The notes: generated by a model from the letters alone, not told the origin. A stretch of 64,000 bases of DNA from Mycobacterium sp. E1747 (GCF_001667775.1 NZ_LZJI01000083.1:23232-87231), one strand, 5' to 3'; numbered from the stretch's first letter, positions 17,385 through 26,586 are shown. Numbers and translations are program-made.

Positions 17385-18338
17385 ATGTCGGAACTCATGC
17401 GATTGGACGGCCGCGTTGCCATCGTCACAGGCGCCGGTCGCGGCCTGGGACGCGCCCACGCCATCGCGCTGGCCGAACGCGGCGCCCGAGTGGTCGTCAA
17501 CGACTTCGGGGGCAGCGTCGTCGGCGACGCGCCGTCACCCGGCCCGGCCGCTGACGTCGTCGATGCGATCCGCGCGACGGGAGCGGAGGCCGTAGCGGAC
17601 ACGACCGACGTATCCGAGAGCTCAGGTGGCCAGAAGATCGTGGACACAGCGTTGGACGCCTTCGGCAGGATTGACATCATCGTCGCCAACGCGGGAATAC
17701 TGTTGCCGCGCAAACCACTTCGCGAGACATCCTTCGACGACTTCGAACGAACCTGGCGCGTACACGCCGGAGGCACCTACGGGTTGTTGCGGGCCGCGTG
17801 GCCACACCTGATTGATCAGGGCTACGGACGGGTCATCACGACCACGTCGTGTGCCGGGTTCTACGGAGAGGAGGGATCGCCTGAGTACTCGAGTGCGAAG
17901 GGGGCGATCGCCGGATTGACGAGGGCGCTCGCAATCGAGGGCACCAAGCACGGCATTAAGGTCAACAGCGTCGCGCCGGCGGCATTCACTCGCATGGCGG
18001 CGGCAGGCGAGTTCGACGACGAGGCCATCGCGACACTCAGGCCACTCCTTCGGCCCGAGTTGGTTTCGCCAACCGTCGTGTGGTTGGCCCACGAGAGCTG
18101 CCCGTGTACGGGTGCCTTCTTCGAGACCGGGGCCGGCCGGACGGCACGGATCGTCACCGGTGAACCTGCCGGCCGGTGGTGGTCGGAGCCCACTCCCGAA
18201 GCACTACGCGATTCCGCCACGGACCTCGTCGCGGCAGCTGGCGAACTAAAGGTCCACGAGGGCGCGCTGGCATTCATGGATTGGCTGATGACCGACGCCG
18301 CCCAGCGCGCGGCGAGCACGGTCGACGTCACTTCGTGA
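17385..18338 (+). CDS. SDR family oxidoreductase, multifunctional-enzyme-2-like
   Basis: NAD(P)-dependent dehydrogenase of 317 aa. TGAGRGLG is at 15-22, followed by VNDFGG at 38-43, which is characteristic of (3R)-hydroxyacyl-CoA dehydrogenases of the HSD17B4/MFE-2 type. NAG is near 102-104, Ser155, and YSSAK at 168-172. The extra length over a plain SDR (about 50 residues at the C-terminus) is also seen in that group. AAGGAG precedes the ATG at 17385. Its stop overlaps the GTG of the next kinase gene, so both products are made together. A role in side-chain beta-oxidation or steroid-type alcohol oxidation is possible. Confidence 0.92.
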   Translation: MSELMRLDGRVAIVTGAGRGLGRAHAIALAERGARVVVNDFGGSVVGDAPSPGPAADVVDAIRATGAEAVADTTDVSESSGGQKIVDTALDAFGRIDIIVANAGILLPRKPLRETSFDDFERTWRVHAGGTYGLLRAAWPHLIDQGYGRVITTTSCAGFYGEEGSPEYSSAKGAIAGLTRALAIEGTKHGIKVNSVAPAAFTRMAAAGEFDDEAIATLRPLLRPELVSPTVVWLAHESCPCTGAFFETGAGRTARIVTGEPAGRWWSEPTPEALRDSATDLVAAAGELKVHEGALAFMDWLMTDAAQRAASTVDVTS

Positions 18339-19414
18339 ATGCGCGCCCCGCCCTGCCCCGTCAGCCCGAGGATCTGACGCCGGAGTGGCTGACCGCATGC
18401 CTGCAGTCGACGCATCCCGGTATCCGCATCACCGACCTGAGCTTCGCAGGCGGTCACGTGTCATGGGCGAGCAAGTACCGCGTCTCGGTGCGATACGACG
18501 ACGATGATCTGCGAGGCGATCTCCCTGATCAGTTCTGCATCAAGGCGTCACTCGACAACCCCTCTCGACCCGACGCCGACGACACCGAGCCCGGCCCGTT
18601 CAGCCGTCTGTGGGTAGCGGAAGGCCATTTCTATCGCGATCTCGCGCCCGAACTCGAGCTGGTCATGCCGAGATCCTGGTACGCCGACACCGACGAACGA
18701 CGATCGGCTGTGATCGTCATGGAGGATCTCGTTGCGGCGGGGTACAGCTTCGGGCGGTTCGACCGCCCCCTCGGCGCGGACACCGTCGCCGCCGCGCTGG
18801 AGCAGGCCGCGGTCCTCCACGCTCAGTGGTGGAACGACGACCGCATGCTCGAGCGACCCTTCCTGACGGACATTCTTGGGCCGATATTCCACGCCCTCGC
18901 CGTCCCTGCGAACTGGGACGACGTCATCCAGCGTCCCCGATGCGCCGGCTTGCCCGACTGGCTGCGCGACCGCACGGTGGTCGCGCGAGCAGTCGAGGCG
19001 ATGGTAGAACACGCGCGGGGCGGTCCGGCCTGTGTCGTTCACGGCGACTTGCACATCGGCAACCTGTACTTCGTGGGCGACACGGTGGGCCTGCTCGACT
19101 TCCAGGTCGTCAGCCGGGGACGGCCGGCAGTCGACGTGGCCTACCTGCTGGCCGGAGCGATGTCGACAAGTGACAGGCGTACGCACGAACGGGAACTCCT
19201 GGAACACTACCGTCAGGCGCTGACCGCTCGGGTGGACTCGGCACCGTCGCTGGACGAGCTCTGGCTGGACTACCGTCGCCGGCTGATGCACGGGGTCATG
19301 AACTACTTCACCCCGGGCGATGCCGACCAGAGCGAGGACTACAAGGCCACGGTGGGCGGGAGATTTGCGGCCGCCGCCGAGGATCTCGGCATGCTCTCGG
19401 CGCTCGGTGTCTGA
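18335..19414 (+). CDS. APH-fold phosphotransferase (CHK-kinase-like)
   Basis: Small-molecule kinase of 359 aa. Lys70 in FCIKASL, VMEDL at 128-132, the complete catalytic loop HGDLHIGN at 236-243 and LLDF at 253-256 are all present, so unlike the HGE copies this one keeps the canonical Asp. It starts at a GTG that overlaps the SDR stop (GTGA), indicating translational coupling. It resembles ecdysteroid-kinase-like/DUF1679 enzymes that phosphorylate secondary alcohols; the partner SDR may share the substrate. Confidence 0.9.
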   Translation: MNARPALPRQPEDLTPEWLTACLQSTHPGIRITDLSFAGGHVSWASKYRVSVRYDDDDLRGDLPDQFCIKASLDNPSRPDADDTEPGPFSRLWVAEGHFYRDLAPELELVMPRSWYADTDERRSAVIVMEDLVAAGYSFGRFDRPLGADTVAAALEQAAVLHAQWWNDDRMLERPFLTDILGPIFHALAVPANWDDVIQRPRCAGLPDWLRDRTVVARAVEAMVEHARGGPACVVHGDLHIGNLYFVGDTVGLLDFQVVSRGRPAVDVAYLLAGAMSTSDRRTHERELLEHYRQALTARVDSAPSLDELWLDYRRRLMHGVMNYFTPGDADQSEDYKATVGGRFAAAAEDLGMLSALGV

Positions 19415-19466
19415 GCAGGAGAGGGGTGCGACACCCCCGAATTCCCACCATCTCACCGGACAAAGA

Positions 19467-19512
19467 CCACCCCGGGCTGGTGGCGATGCCGAAACCGAAC
19501 CGCGCATACCGT
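19467..19512 (+). promoter_or_regulatory. Promoter of EthD-like operon with candidate LuxR operator
   Basis: CCACC (19467-19471) and GGTGG (19479-19483) flank a GC-rich centre, closely resembling the repeat at 17304-17320. After 23 bases comes TACCGT (19507-19512), and 7 nt later the ATG at 19520, a leaderless layout. Shared repeat and spacing with the SDR-kinase promoter point to one activator. Confidence 0.55.
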
Positions 19513-19519
19513 TGCCGTC

Positions 19520-19888
19520 ATGCACAACGCAGTGATGCTCGCCTTCACGGGACCGACAAGTCCTCAAACCGAAAACGCTTACAACGCTTGGTATGACGAC
19601 AAGCACCTACCCGATGTCGCGAACATTCCGGGGGTGATTCGTGCCAGCCGCTACAAGTTGGTACACGATGTGGAGACTCTCCCCGGTGTCACGGGGCCGC
19701 ACCAGCGCTACCTGGCCATCTATGAGCTGACCGCCACGACCAAGGAGGAACTCAGCGCATTCTGCGATGGCCTTCGCGCAGCTCTGGCGGACGGACGTGC
19801 CGACATCGACGTCACTCTCGACATGGCGGACCTCGGCGCATCGATCGGACTCCCGATCGGCGAGAGCCTACGAGGGGTCTCTGCATGA
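19520..19888 (+). CDS. Small EthD-like dimeric alpha/beta-barrel protein
   Basis: Protein of 122 aa with the pattern NAWYDDKHLPDVANIPGV typical of the EthD/dimeric alpha-beta barrel superfamily, then a predicted second beta-alpha-beta unit. Members act as small cyclases, monooxygenase helpers or isomerases; no specific reaction can be named. It is the first gene of a plus-strand operon and is probably translated from a leaderless transcript. Its stop overlaps the ATG of the PEP-swivel gene (ATGA). Confidence 0.75.
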   Translation: MHNAVMLAFTGPTSPQTENAYNAWYDDKHLPDVANIPGVIRASRYKLVHDVETLPGVTGPHQRYLAIYELTATTKEELSAFCDGLRAALADGRADIDVTLDMADLGASIGLPIGESLRGVSA

Positions 19889-21492
19889 CGATCGCGGACG
19901 ATCCACTACACCAACCCGGCGGACCGACGACGTATTGGACGACGGTCAATGCCGAGGAGAACCTCGCCGGAGTGGTGACACCACTGAGCAGCAGCTTCTG
20001 GATGCGGCCGGTGACGGTCGGCACCCTCGGCGCTTTCTGCGAGCTCGGCGTCCTCCCAGAGTCCGCAGCCCGGCACAACTCCAACAGCGACGAGCGCATC
20101 TGCACGGTCATTTACGGTCGGCTGGTCGCCAACGTCGACCTCCTGCGGTCACTCGCCGACCGAACGCCCTTCACGTCCGGCGACGCACTCGAACAGCAGC
20201 TGTTCAGCAACGTACGTGCGGGTATCCCAAGCCGAGCATCCAGGCGCCGGTACCCCCTAGTCGCCGTGAAGGCGCCCATCGCAGCCGCAACCGTAGTGCG
20301 GGTCATCCGTGGGATGTTCGTCGAGAGCCAGCAGTGGTGGCGCGACTCCATCGACGCCCTCGAGACAGCGACCGCCGACGACGCTCGGCGACGGATGTCG
20401 GAAGCGCAGGACCGGATGGCCGGCTACATGCGGCCGCACACCCTGGGCACCTTCCTGACGCAGGCGGCCTTCGAGCAACTCACGAAGCTCTGCGCTCGTG
20501 CGGGCTCCCCCGGGTTGGAACTGCGCATCGCGCGCGGCCTTCGCTCATTGGAGGAAGCTGAGATGGTCGCAATGCTGTGGGAAGTCTCTCGCGGCAACCG
20601 CGACGTTGCAGAGTTCTTGCGCCGCTATGGTTTTCACGGTCCGAACGAAGCGTCCGCATCGAGCCCGGTGTGGCGTGACGACCCGGATGCCCTGGCCGAG
20701 ATCCTGCGCTCCTATCGAAGCATGTCCGAGGAACGCTCTCCCCGGGTGAAGGCTCGTGAAGTCGCCGAGGACCGCGTCGCAGCGGTCCAGGAACTCCTGT
20801 CGGGGCTCTCCCTCCCCCGGCGGGTGTTCGCCCGTGCGGTGCTGTTCGCCACTAGTGCGTTCTTTCCGTTGCGCGAGACGGGGAAGGCGACCCTGCTGCA
20901 TGCCATCGACGTGTGTCGCGCCAGTTCCCGCGTCATCGCCGAGGACATGGTTGGCCGCGGTGAACTCGACGACGCCGCGGACATCGCCTATCTGACCGTC
21001 GAGGAGATCGTCAACGACCGTAAAGCTGACTGGAAAGCCGTCACCGCCCAGCGACGCGCACAACGCGACGAATACGCGAAGGTCGAACTCCCGCAAACAT
21101 GGGAGGGCGTCCCGGAAGTTCAGGTTATCTCAGAACTGACTGGCGACCAGGTCACCGAGATCACCGGACTCGGCGCCAGCCACGGCGTCGTGGAAGGTGT
21201 CGTCCGTGTCGTACGCGACCCTGCGGAGGCCGACCTCGACGACGGAGAGATCCTCGTCTGCGACACTTCAGATCCATCCTGGTCGGCGCTCTTTCTCGTC
21301 GCCGGTGCCGTCGTCGTCGATGTCGGTGGTCCGTTGAGCCACGGCGCGATCGTCGCCCGCGAGCTCGGCATACCCGCGGTGATCAACACACGCAACGCAA
21401 TTCACGTGCTCAAGGACGGTGACTACGTTCGCGTCGACGGCACGGCCGGGGTCGTCAAGATCCTCAAACGCGCCGCTGACAAGCCCGCATGA
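19885..21492 (+). CDS. PEP-utilising-enzyme swivel-domain protein lacking ATP-grasp domain
   Basis: Protein of 535 aa. The last 90 residues form a PEP-utiliser mobile domain with phospho-accepting His486 in GGPLSHGAIVARELGIPA. The first 440 residues are helical and resemble the substrate-binding region of rifampin-phosphotransferase-like enzymes, starting TTYWTTVNAEENL. No PPDK-type ATP-grasp domain is present, so phosphate must be loaded by a separate ATP-binding subunit or another donor, as in phenylphosphate synthase, where these domains are on different chains. The close paralogue is at 59029-60669. It overlaps the upstream gene by 4 bases. Confidence 0.82.
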   Translation: MTIADDPLHQPGGPTTYWTTVNAEENLAGVVTPLSSSFWMRPVTVGTLGAFCELGVLPESAARHNSNSDERICTVIYGRLVANVDLLRSLADRTPFTSGDALEQQLFSNVRAGIPSRASRRRYPLVAVKAPIAAATVVRVIRGMFVESQQWWRDSIDALETATADDARRRMSEAQDRMAGYMRPHTLGTFLTQAAFEQLTKLCARAGSPGLELRIARGLRSLEEAEMVAMLWEVSRGNRDVAEFLRRYGFHGPNEASASSPVWRDDPDALAEILRSYRSMSEERSPRVKAREVAEDRVAAVQELLSGLSLPRRVFARAVLFATSAFFPLRETGKATLLHAIDVCRASSRVIAEDMVGRGELDDAADIAYLTVEEIVNDRKADWKAVTAQRRAQRDEYAKVELPQTWEGVPEVQVISELTGDQVTEITGLGASHGVVEGVVRVVRDPAEADLDDGEILVCDTSDPSWSALFLVAGAVVVDVGGPLSHGAIVARELGIPAVINTRNAIHVLKDGDYVRVDGTAGVVKILKRAADKPA

Positions 21493-21530
21493 TCCAGATG
21501 AGCGCAATCCCCCTGCAGAGAGGACAAACG

Positions 21531-22424
21531 ATGACCGCCGCGCGCGACCGGATTGTCGCCGAACGCCGACTCACCGCGTTGGTGACTGGAGCGTCGTCAG
21601 GGATCGGGGCGGACTTCGCCAGACTGCTCGCCGAAAAGGACCACGACCTCGTTCTCGTGGCGAGACGCACGGGCCCGATGGACGAGCTCGCCGACGAGTT
21701 GCGACACCGACATGGCGTCCGCGTTGAGGTGATCGGCGCAGACCTCGCCGATCCCGCAGTGCCAGCCATGCTCGCCGATCAGACAGCCGAACTGGGGCTG
21801 GAGGTCGACGTGCTCGTCAACAACGCCGGTCTGATGCTCGACGGTCACATGCTGAAATTCGATTGGCAACAGCACGAGACCGTCAATCGCGTCATGGCTC
21901 TCGCGCCCGCCGAACTGATCTATCGATTCCTGCCCGGCATGCTCCGGCGTGGATGGGGGCAGGTGATCAACATCGCGTCGGCGGCGGGCTTCATGCCGGC
22001 CACTCCGTTCAATACGTTCTACGGCCCGATCAAGAACTACCTGGTGGTGTTGACTCGCACGCTGGACGCTGAATACGGCGCAGCAGGAGTCACTTTTACA
22101 GTGGCGTGTCCCGGACCCGTACGCGACACCGGCATTGTCGACAACACCGATCACGGAGCTGACTGGTCGCGCCTGGGCCCGCTGCTGTGCACGCCGCGCC
22201 AGGTGACGAGCGCGGCATATCGCACCGCCGAAGCCGGTCGCACCGTCACCGGCGTCGACCCCGCCAGCCGGTCCATCGCCGCGCTCGGACACCTGCTGCC
22301 GGCAGGGCTGTTCGCCCGCGTCATCTCGGCAGCCGTGATGTTCGCCAGTAAAGAGAAACGCGTCAGCTCCGCCGCCGAAGCAGGCGTCGCCACAACCCCA
22401 TCCACGAACAACGCAAAGAAATAG
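21531..22424 (+). CDS. Short-chain dehydrogenase/reductase
   Basis: SDR of 297 aa. TGASSGIG is at 19-26, NNAG at 97-100, Ser150, and YGPIK at 164-168. The length and C-terminal helical tail resemble SDRs of the DltE/YqjQ type that act on membrane-associated or acyl substrates. GAGAGGAC precedes the ATG at 21531, 39 bases after the swivel-protein stop, so it belongs to the same operon. It is related to the SDR at 43833-44639. Confidence 0.92.
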   Translation: MTAARDRIVAERRLTALVTGASSGIGADFARLLAEKDHDLVLVARRTGPMDELADELRHRHGVRVEVIGADLADPAVPAMLADQTAELGLEVDVLVNNAGLMLDGHMLKFDWQQHETVNRVMALAPAELIYRFLPGMLRRGWGQVINIASAAGFMPATPFNTFYGPIKNYLVVLTRTLDAEYGAAGVTFTVACPGPVRDTGIVDNTDHGADWSRLGPLLCTPRQVTSAAYRTAEAGRTVTGVDPASRSIAALGHLLPAGLFARVISAAVMFASKEKRVSSAAEAGVATTPSTNNAKK

Positions 22425-22437
22425 AGAGGTTACGCAG

Positions 22438-23469
22438 ATGGCACCCAAGACCCGTGAGAACCCGTTCGGGATCGACCCCGCCCGGGACCTGCACCACCAG
22501 CCCGCGCCTCGCAACCTGCCGCTGGCCAATGAAAATTGTCTATTCCAGGGCTACGATCCCGAAAACCAGATCCTCTTCTACCACCACATGGGTCTGGTCG
22601 CCGACGATACGACGCTGTGGCAAGGTGATTTCTGCCTGGCCCTCGGCGACGGCCGCCTGCTGATGGCCCGGAATTTCGGCCGTTATGAGACCTCGACCGG
22701 CATGGGCGATGGAACCTTGATCTTTGAGTGCATGGAGCCTCTGCGGCAGTGGCGAGTGACTTTCGACGGCGTCACCTATCTGACCACCCAGGAGGAGAAT
22801 CGCAACCGATTCTCAGGGTTCGACCAATACCCGGTTCCCACTAAGTTCGACATCATCTGGGAGGGCTGCTCTCCGATGTTCCAGTCGAAGCGCGCCGAGG
22901 ACGGAAACCTCACCACCGGCTACGACGTGCGCTACGAGCAAGGCGGCACTTTCCGCGGCTACCTGCGCTACTTCGACAAGGAAATCACCATCGGGGGCCC
23001 CGGCTACCGAGATCACAGCGTCGGGCCACGCAACCTCGAACTGTTCACCGGGCACGTCTGGACCGTCGCCACCTGGCCAGAGAGCGGCCGAGTGATCGGC
23101 ACGCTGAACATGGAGCAGGGCGAAACGGTTCGTTCAGCGACACCGTACGTGGTCATCGATGGAGAGCTTAAGCAGGCCGAGTACGTCAGCGGTCCCTACT
23201 GGGGTCCCGGCCGCAACGACTACCACGACAAGACATTCGAAGTCGTGTTCCGCGCCGACGGCAAGGACCACGTCATCGAGGCAGAGACCCTCAATGAGGG
23301 TTACTACTGGACCTGCTTCGCTCCCAGCCAATTAACTGCCGGCATGGACCCCAAACGGATGCTTGAGGAGAAGCATTGGGTGACAAAAGAAGTCGCCGTC
23401 AAGTACACCTGGGACGGCGAGGTCACCTATGGCCTGCTCGAAATCAGCCGCCGCCTCGGAGACCGCTGA
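22438..23469 (+). CDS. DUF7064-like protein (copy 3 of 5)
   Basis: Protein of 343 aa belonging to the DUF7064-like set, more diverged than copies 1 and 2. It keeps the ENPFGIDPARDL N-terminus, FECMEPLRQWRVTFDG near residue 100 and GYRDHSVGPRN in the middle. It begins 13 bases after the SDR and runs into the saccharopine-dehydrogenase-like gene with 2 bases between, firmly inside the LuxR-linked operon. No reaction can be assigned; the association with phosphotransfer and redox genes is constant among all copies. Confidence 0.8.
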   Translation: MAPKTRENPFGIDPARDLHHQPAPRNLPLANENCLFQGYDPENQILFYHHMGLVADDTTLWQGDFCLALGDGRLLMARNFGRYETSTGMGDGTLIFECMEPLRQWRVTFDGVTYLTTQEENRNRFSGFDQYPVPTKFDIIWEGCSPMFQSKRAEDGNLTTGYDVRYEQGGTFRGYLRYFDKEITIGGPGYRDHSVGPRNLELFTGHVWTVATWPESGRVIGTLNMEQGETVRSATPYVVIDGELKQAEYVSGPYWGPGRNDYHDKTFEVVFRADGKDHVIEAETLNEGYYWTCFAPSQLTAGMDPKRMLEEKHWVTKEVAVKYTWDGEVTYGLLEISRRLGDR

Positions 23470-23471
23470 TC

Positions 23472-24533
23472 TTGGCCGGTACGGGAACGCTCGTCGTCAT
23501 CGGCGCGACCGGATCCACCGGGTCCCGCATCGCCGCGCTCGCTGCGGACGCCGACATTCCCACCGTCGTGGTCGGACGCCGCCGCCAGCCCCTGGATCGG
23601 CTCGCCCAGGGCACCGCGCTGCAGGTACGCGTCAGCTCGCTCGAACCACACCAACTCGATCAAGCCTTTGACGATGCGACCGTCGTAGTGAACAGCGTCG
23701 GACCGTATACCGCCTTCGGGCGGCCCGTGGCAGAAGCCGCGATCCGGGCCGGCGCTCACTACGTCGACTTCAGCGGCGAGCCTCGATGGGTGTACGAAGT
23801 ATCCACCGAATTGTCCTGCGCGGCCGCGAAAGTGAACGTGCGGCTGGTGCCGTCCGTCGGCGTCGGCGCCTCAGGCGACCTCGCGGCCGCGCTGGTCGCG
23901 GCGAACCTTCCGACGGTCGAATCACTGACGATCGCCTACCGGATCGTCGGCATGAAGCCCTCCGCGGCGACGGCACGATCGATGATCGACATCCTGGCCG
24001 GTGGTGCGCCACGGCATCATCCGTCAGGAGCGGTGACGTTCCTGCGTGCGGGTTCGAGGTCGGGACGACTGCCCGGCGGGCGGGGGGTGCAGTTCCCCAC
24101 GCCCGACCCGATCGCACTCGGCGCCAGGTGGCCGCAGGCGCGCATCGAAAGCTTCACCCAGACAACGGCGCCCATGGTCAGCGGGCCGGTGCTCGCAGCG
24201 ACGGCATCACTACTGTCCCGAAGCCGGATCGCCAGATTGGCTCGAGCCGGCGTCGACCGTTGGGCCAGCGGCGGTGAACACCACGGCGGCGGAGGACGCG
24301 CGACCGCCACCGCGGTGGCCGAGGGCGGCGGCCGCCGCGCGACCGCCCGAGTGCACATCAGCGACGTCTACGACTTCACGGCGCGCGCCGGTTTCAGCGC
24401 CGCCCTCGGCCTGCTCGACGGTGCGGGGGCACCCGGCCTCCAGGCCTGGGGTCAGGTCACCAAACCGCCCTTCGTCGAATCCGCCGAGCTGGGTGCTACC
24501 GTCGGCCGAATCTCGTCGAATCTCATTCGATAA
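23472..24533 (+). CDS. Saccharopine-dehydrogenase-like NAD(P)-binding protein
   Basis: Putative reductase of 353 aa with an N-terminal Rossmann fold (GATGSTG at 11-17), a VVNSVGPYTAFG block near residue 75, and HYVDFSGEPRWV, the hallmark of trans-acting enoyl-reductase and saccharopine-dehydrogenase-like proteins of mycobacteria. It may reduce a conjugated double bond. I use the TTG at 23472, just behind the DUF7064-like stop with GGAG 10 bases upstream; no nearer ATG exists. The stop is followed by 222 bases with no convincing gene. Confidence 0.8.
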   Translation: MAGTGTLVVIGATGSTGSRIAALAADADIPTVVVGRRRQPLDRLAQGTALQVRVSSLEPHQLDQAFDDATVVVNSVGPYTAFGRPVAEAAIRAGAHYVDFSGEPRWVYEVSTELSCAAAKVNVRLVPSVGVGASGDLAAALVAANLPTVESLTIAYRIVGMKPSAATARSMIDILAGGAPRHHPSGAVTFLRAGSRSGRLPGGRGVQFPTPDPIALGARWPQARIESFTQTTAPMVSGPVLAATASLLSRSRIARLARAGVDRWASGGEHHGGGGRATATAVAEGGGRRATARVHISDVYDFTARAGFSAALGLLDGAGAPGLQAWGQVTKPPFVESAELGATVGRISSNLIR

Positions 24534-24755
24534 CCGAAATCCGCTGTAGGACTGCCGACGCCCGATGACATCGCCGCCGCCATCAACACCACCTCTGCAC
24601 AGGCGGCGAAACGAACCGGATCCATGACCGCACAAGGATTTTTGAACAACGGACACCTTATTTTCGAATCAACCCGAAGGGACGTGAGAAGCTGCTCAGG
24701 TTGCTCGCCAAGCCCTCCACAATCACCTACTCGAACACACGGAACAGGAATCACC
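24534..24755. other. Intergenic stretch with open frame but no recognisable gene
   Basis: The frame of the preceding gene stays open past its TAA for roughly 70 codons, without a supported start codon or ribosome-binding site and with no recognised motif. It may be decayed sequence or chance in GC-rich DNA. Confidence 0.3.
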
Positions 24756-25142
24756 ATGAGACGATTCGCACCACACCAACGCAGGTCCGCGGTGAGACTG
24801 CTCATAGCGACCAGACTCGGTGCAGGTCTGGTCGCACTGCTGGCGCCACGCGCGCTCCAGGCCCTGTTTGGGACTTCCGGAGCGGCACCGGACGTTTCGA
24901 CTCGACTGTTCGGTGTGCGCGAGATTGGCTACGCGACGCTACTTGCCCGCGTGCACGGCGGAGCCCGACGCACCGTGCTCGGAGTTGGATTGGCAACTGA
25001 TCTCGCCGATGCGTGCGTGGGCGCAGCCGGCGTCCGCCGCGAACGGATGTCGGTTCCCGGCTTGGCGATCGCCGTGCCCGCATTAGCCGCCGCACTGCTC
25101 GGTGTCGTAGCGCTCTCCCCGGAGACCGAACCTAATGACTGA
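24756..25142 (+). CDS. Small membrane protein
   Basis: Protein of 128 aa with three to four predicted hydrophobic segments (around residues 15-35, 60-75, 80-95 and 100-120) and an arginine-rich N-terminus. The FGVREIGYATLLA segment resembles small actinobacterial membrane proteins of the DUF4267 kind, without certainty. The ATG at 24756 is preceded by a weak GGAA. Its end overlaps the MaoC-like start by 8 bases, so it is translated with that gene. Confidence 0.65.
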   Translation: MRRFAPHQRRSAVRLLIATRLGAGLVALLAPRALQALFGTSGAAPDVSTRLFGVREIGYATLLARVHGGARRTVLGVGLATDLADACVGAAGVRRERMSVPGLAIAVPALAAALLGVVALSPETEPND

Positions 25143-25497
25143 GTCTGGTAGGCCGTTCTTCGAGGACCTCACGGTCGGAACGGTATTCGACGCCGCGCCG
25201 GCCGTGACGCTGACCGCCGGCGGTGCAGCAGCGCATCAGATGATCGTCGGTGATCGCTTACGACTGCCGCTCGATCACACCCTGAGCCGAGCCGTCACCG
25301 GTTCGGCATCGGCGATAGCGCATCCGGGATACGTCTGCGACCTCGCCATCGGTCAGTCCACGCTGGCGACGCAGCGGGTGAAGGCCAATTTCTTCTATCG
25401 GGGTCTGAGCTTTCACCGCTATCCCGAACTCGGTGACACCTTGCACACCCGGACTGCCCGGGCCGGAGAAGAGCACAGCTGCCGACTTCCGCCGTAG
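25135..25497 (+). pseudogene. Truncated MaoC-like hot-dog dehydratase
   Basis: The 120-aa product has the opening of a MaoC-type enoyl-CoA hydratase/dehydratase (FFEDLTVGTVF, then ANFFYRGLSFHRYPELGDTLH). It stops at a TAG after 120 codons, short of the usual hot-dog unit of about 150 aa or double unit of about 330. In the same frame beyond the TAG the sequence reads VLVQITAVSSENILD, which looks like the next strand of the domain, before turning AT-rich and unrelated near 25545. This suggests an inactivated gene with a rearranged end. It closes the LuxR-linked operon. Confidence 0.6.
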
Positions 25498-25793
25498 CCG
25501 GTCCTCGTTCAGATCACCGCCGTAAGCAGCGAAAACATACTTGACAAGCGCGGTTCACACAGTCAAATTGACTATAGATTCAAAAATGATGACAAGCTGC
25601 CGTCGATCTGGAAGTGGTCGTTGGTGGGGTGGCCTCACCGCGCCTTCGGTGGTCGCGGGCGGCGTTCATACGAAGCGGTCACGGCGGCGCCGCTCGCCAC
25701 GCGTACTGGCGTGCTTTACCGGTGAACTCCGCTTCCCCGCAACTAGAATTACGTCCAACTCACGCCGCGACCCGGCGTGGCAGCTACCGTCCG

Positions 25794-26144
25794 ATGTCCA
25801 CATCGGACGAGGTCACCTTCGCCTGGGCGCTGACAACAGAGGCGCATGAGCTGTTCACTCCTCGAGAGCGGGCATGGATCTGCATTACGCTGGGCGCGGG
25901 CGACTCCACTCGGGTCGTCGAACATCTGCTCAACGCCATCGCGAAGCACGAACTGACCCTCACCGACGATCTCGTGGACTCCGCATTCGATTGGTTCGTC
26001 GGGTTTATGGGCACCGATAAGGAACCTCGGCTGAGAGCCCTCGTCAAAAGCTTGCGCTCACCACCCTTGACACCGCCCCAGACGAGCGCCGACTGGCTGC
26101 CGCGCGCCCAACGGGTCGTGCGCCGGGTACCCCGAACTAGATGA
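25794..26144 (+). CDS. Conserved hypothetical protein
   Basis: Protein of 116 aa, acidic and helical, with TPRERAWICITLGAGD near residue 22. No membrane segment or known catalytic motif is visible. I take the ATG at 25794 rather than the open frame to 25614 because the upstream part is arginine-rich and unlike a protein N-terminus. It is monocistronic. Similar small proteins seem to exist in mycobacteria, but no function can be given. Confidence 0.6.
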   Translation: MSTSDEVTFAWALTTEAHELFTPRERAWICITLGAGDSTRVVEHLLNAIAKHELTLTDDLVDSAFDWFVGFMGTDKEPRLRALVKSLRSPPLTPPQTSADWLPRAQRVVRRVPRTR

Positions 26145-26227
26145 TCGCGTCCCAGATCCCATCACCGCTGCGACCCTCCCGCTGCCGCACCTGGGCCAAT
26201 TCCTTCAGATCCAGGCGCAAACAAGCC

Positions 26228-26233
26228 TAAGAT
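26228..26233 (+). promoter_or_regulatory. Leaderless -10 element of DUF732 gene
   Basis: TAAGAT lies exactly 7 nt before the ATG at 26241 and no ribosome-binding site is present, so transcription probably begins at the start codon. Confidence 0.5.
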
Positions 26234-26240
26234 CGAATCT

Positions 26241-26579
26241 ATGTTAAAAAAGACCGCCGCGATTGCCGCCCTACCATTGATGGCAGTGGCTGTGGCTGTT
26301 GCGCCCGCACACGCCTACCCAGACGACGGCATCGATACTCCCCCGAACTACAACGTCTTCCTGCAGGCGATAGCAGGGGACGGAATCGTCATGGACAAGC
26401 ACCAAGCGATCCAAGAGGCCCAAGGCGTGTGCAAGCTCATGCAACCACCCAACGATGGATCGCTGTGGGATGCCGGGCAGCATATGTTGTCGATACATCG
26501 AGACTGGACGATCTCGTCTGCCTTGAGCTTCGCCGACCGGGCAGTGCAAGACCTCTGCCCGAACAGAGGCGCGTTCTGA
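26241..26579 (+). CDS. Secreted DUF732 protein
   Basis: Exported protein of 112 aa. A signal peptide with two lysines and a long alanine/valine core ends at AHA (residues 23-25). The mature part has the DUF732 pattern: FLQAIAGDGI, AIQEAQGVC and a C-terminal LCP, with Cys64 and Cys106 likely forming a disulfide. The family is characteristic of mycobacteria, which is a main reason for the taxonomic call. It is monocistronic, with a leaderless start and a hairpin after the stop. It looks like a core-genome gene beside the catabolic genes. Confidence 0.9.
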   Translation: MLKKTAAIAALPLMAVAVAVAPAHAYPDDGIDTPPNYNVFLQAIAGDGIVMDKHQAIQEAQGVCKLMQPPNDGSLWDAGQHMLSIHRDWTISSALSFADRAVQDLCPNRGAF

Positions 26580-26586
26580 CCAATGC

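Noticed and set aside
18548..19606. 352-codon minus-strand frame
   Set aside because: Antisense to the CHK-like kinase with full catalytic motifs.
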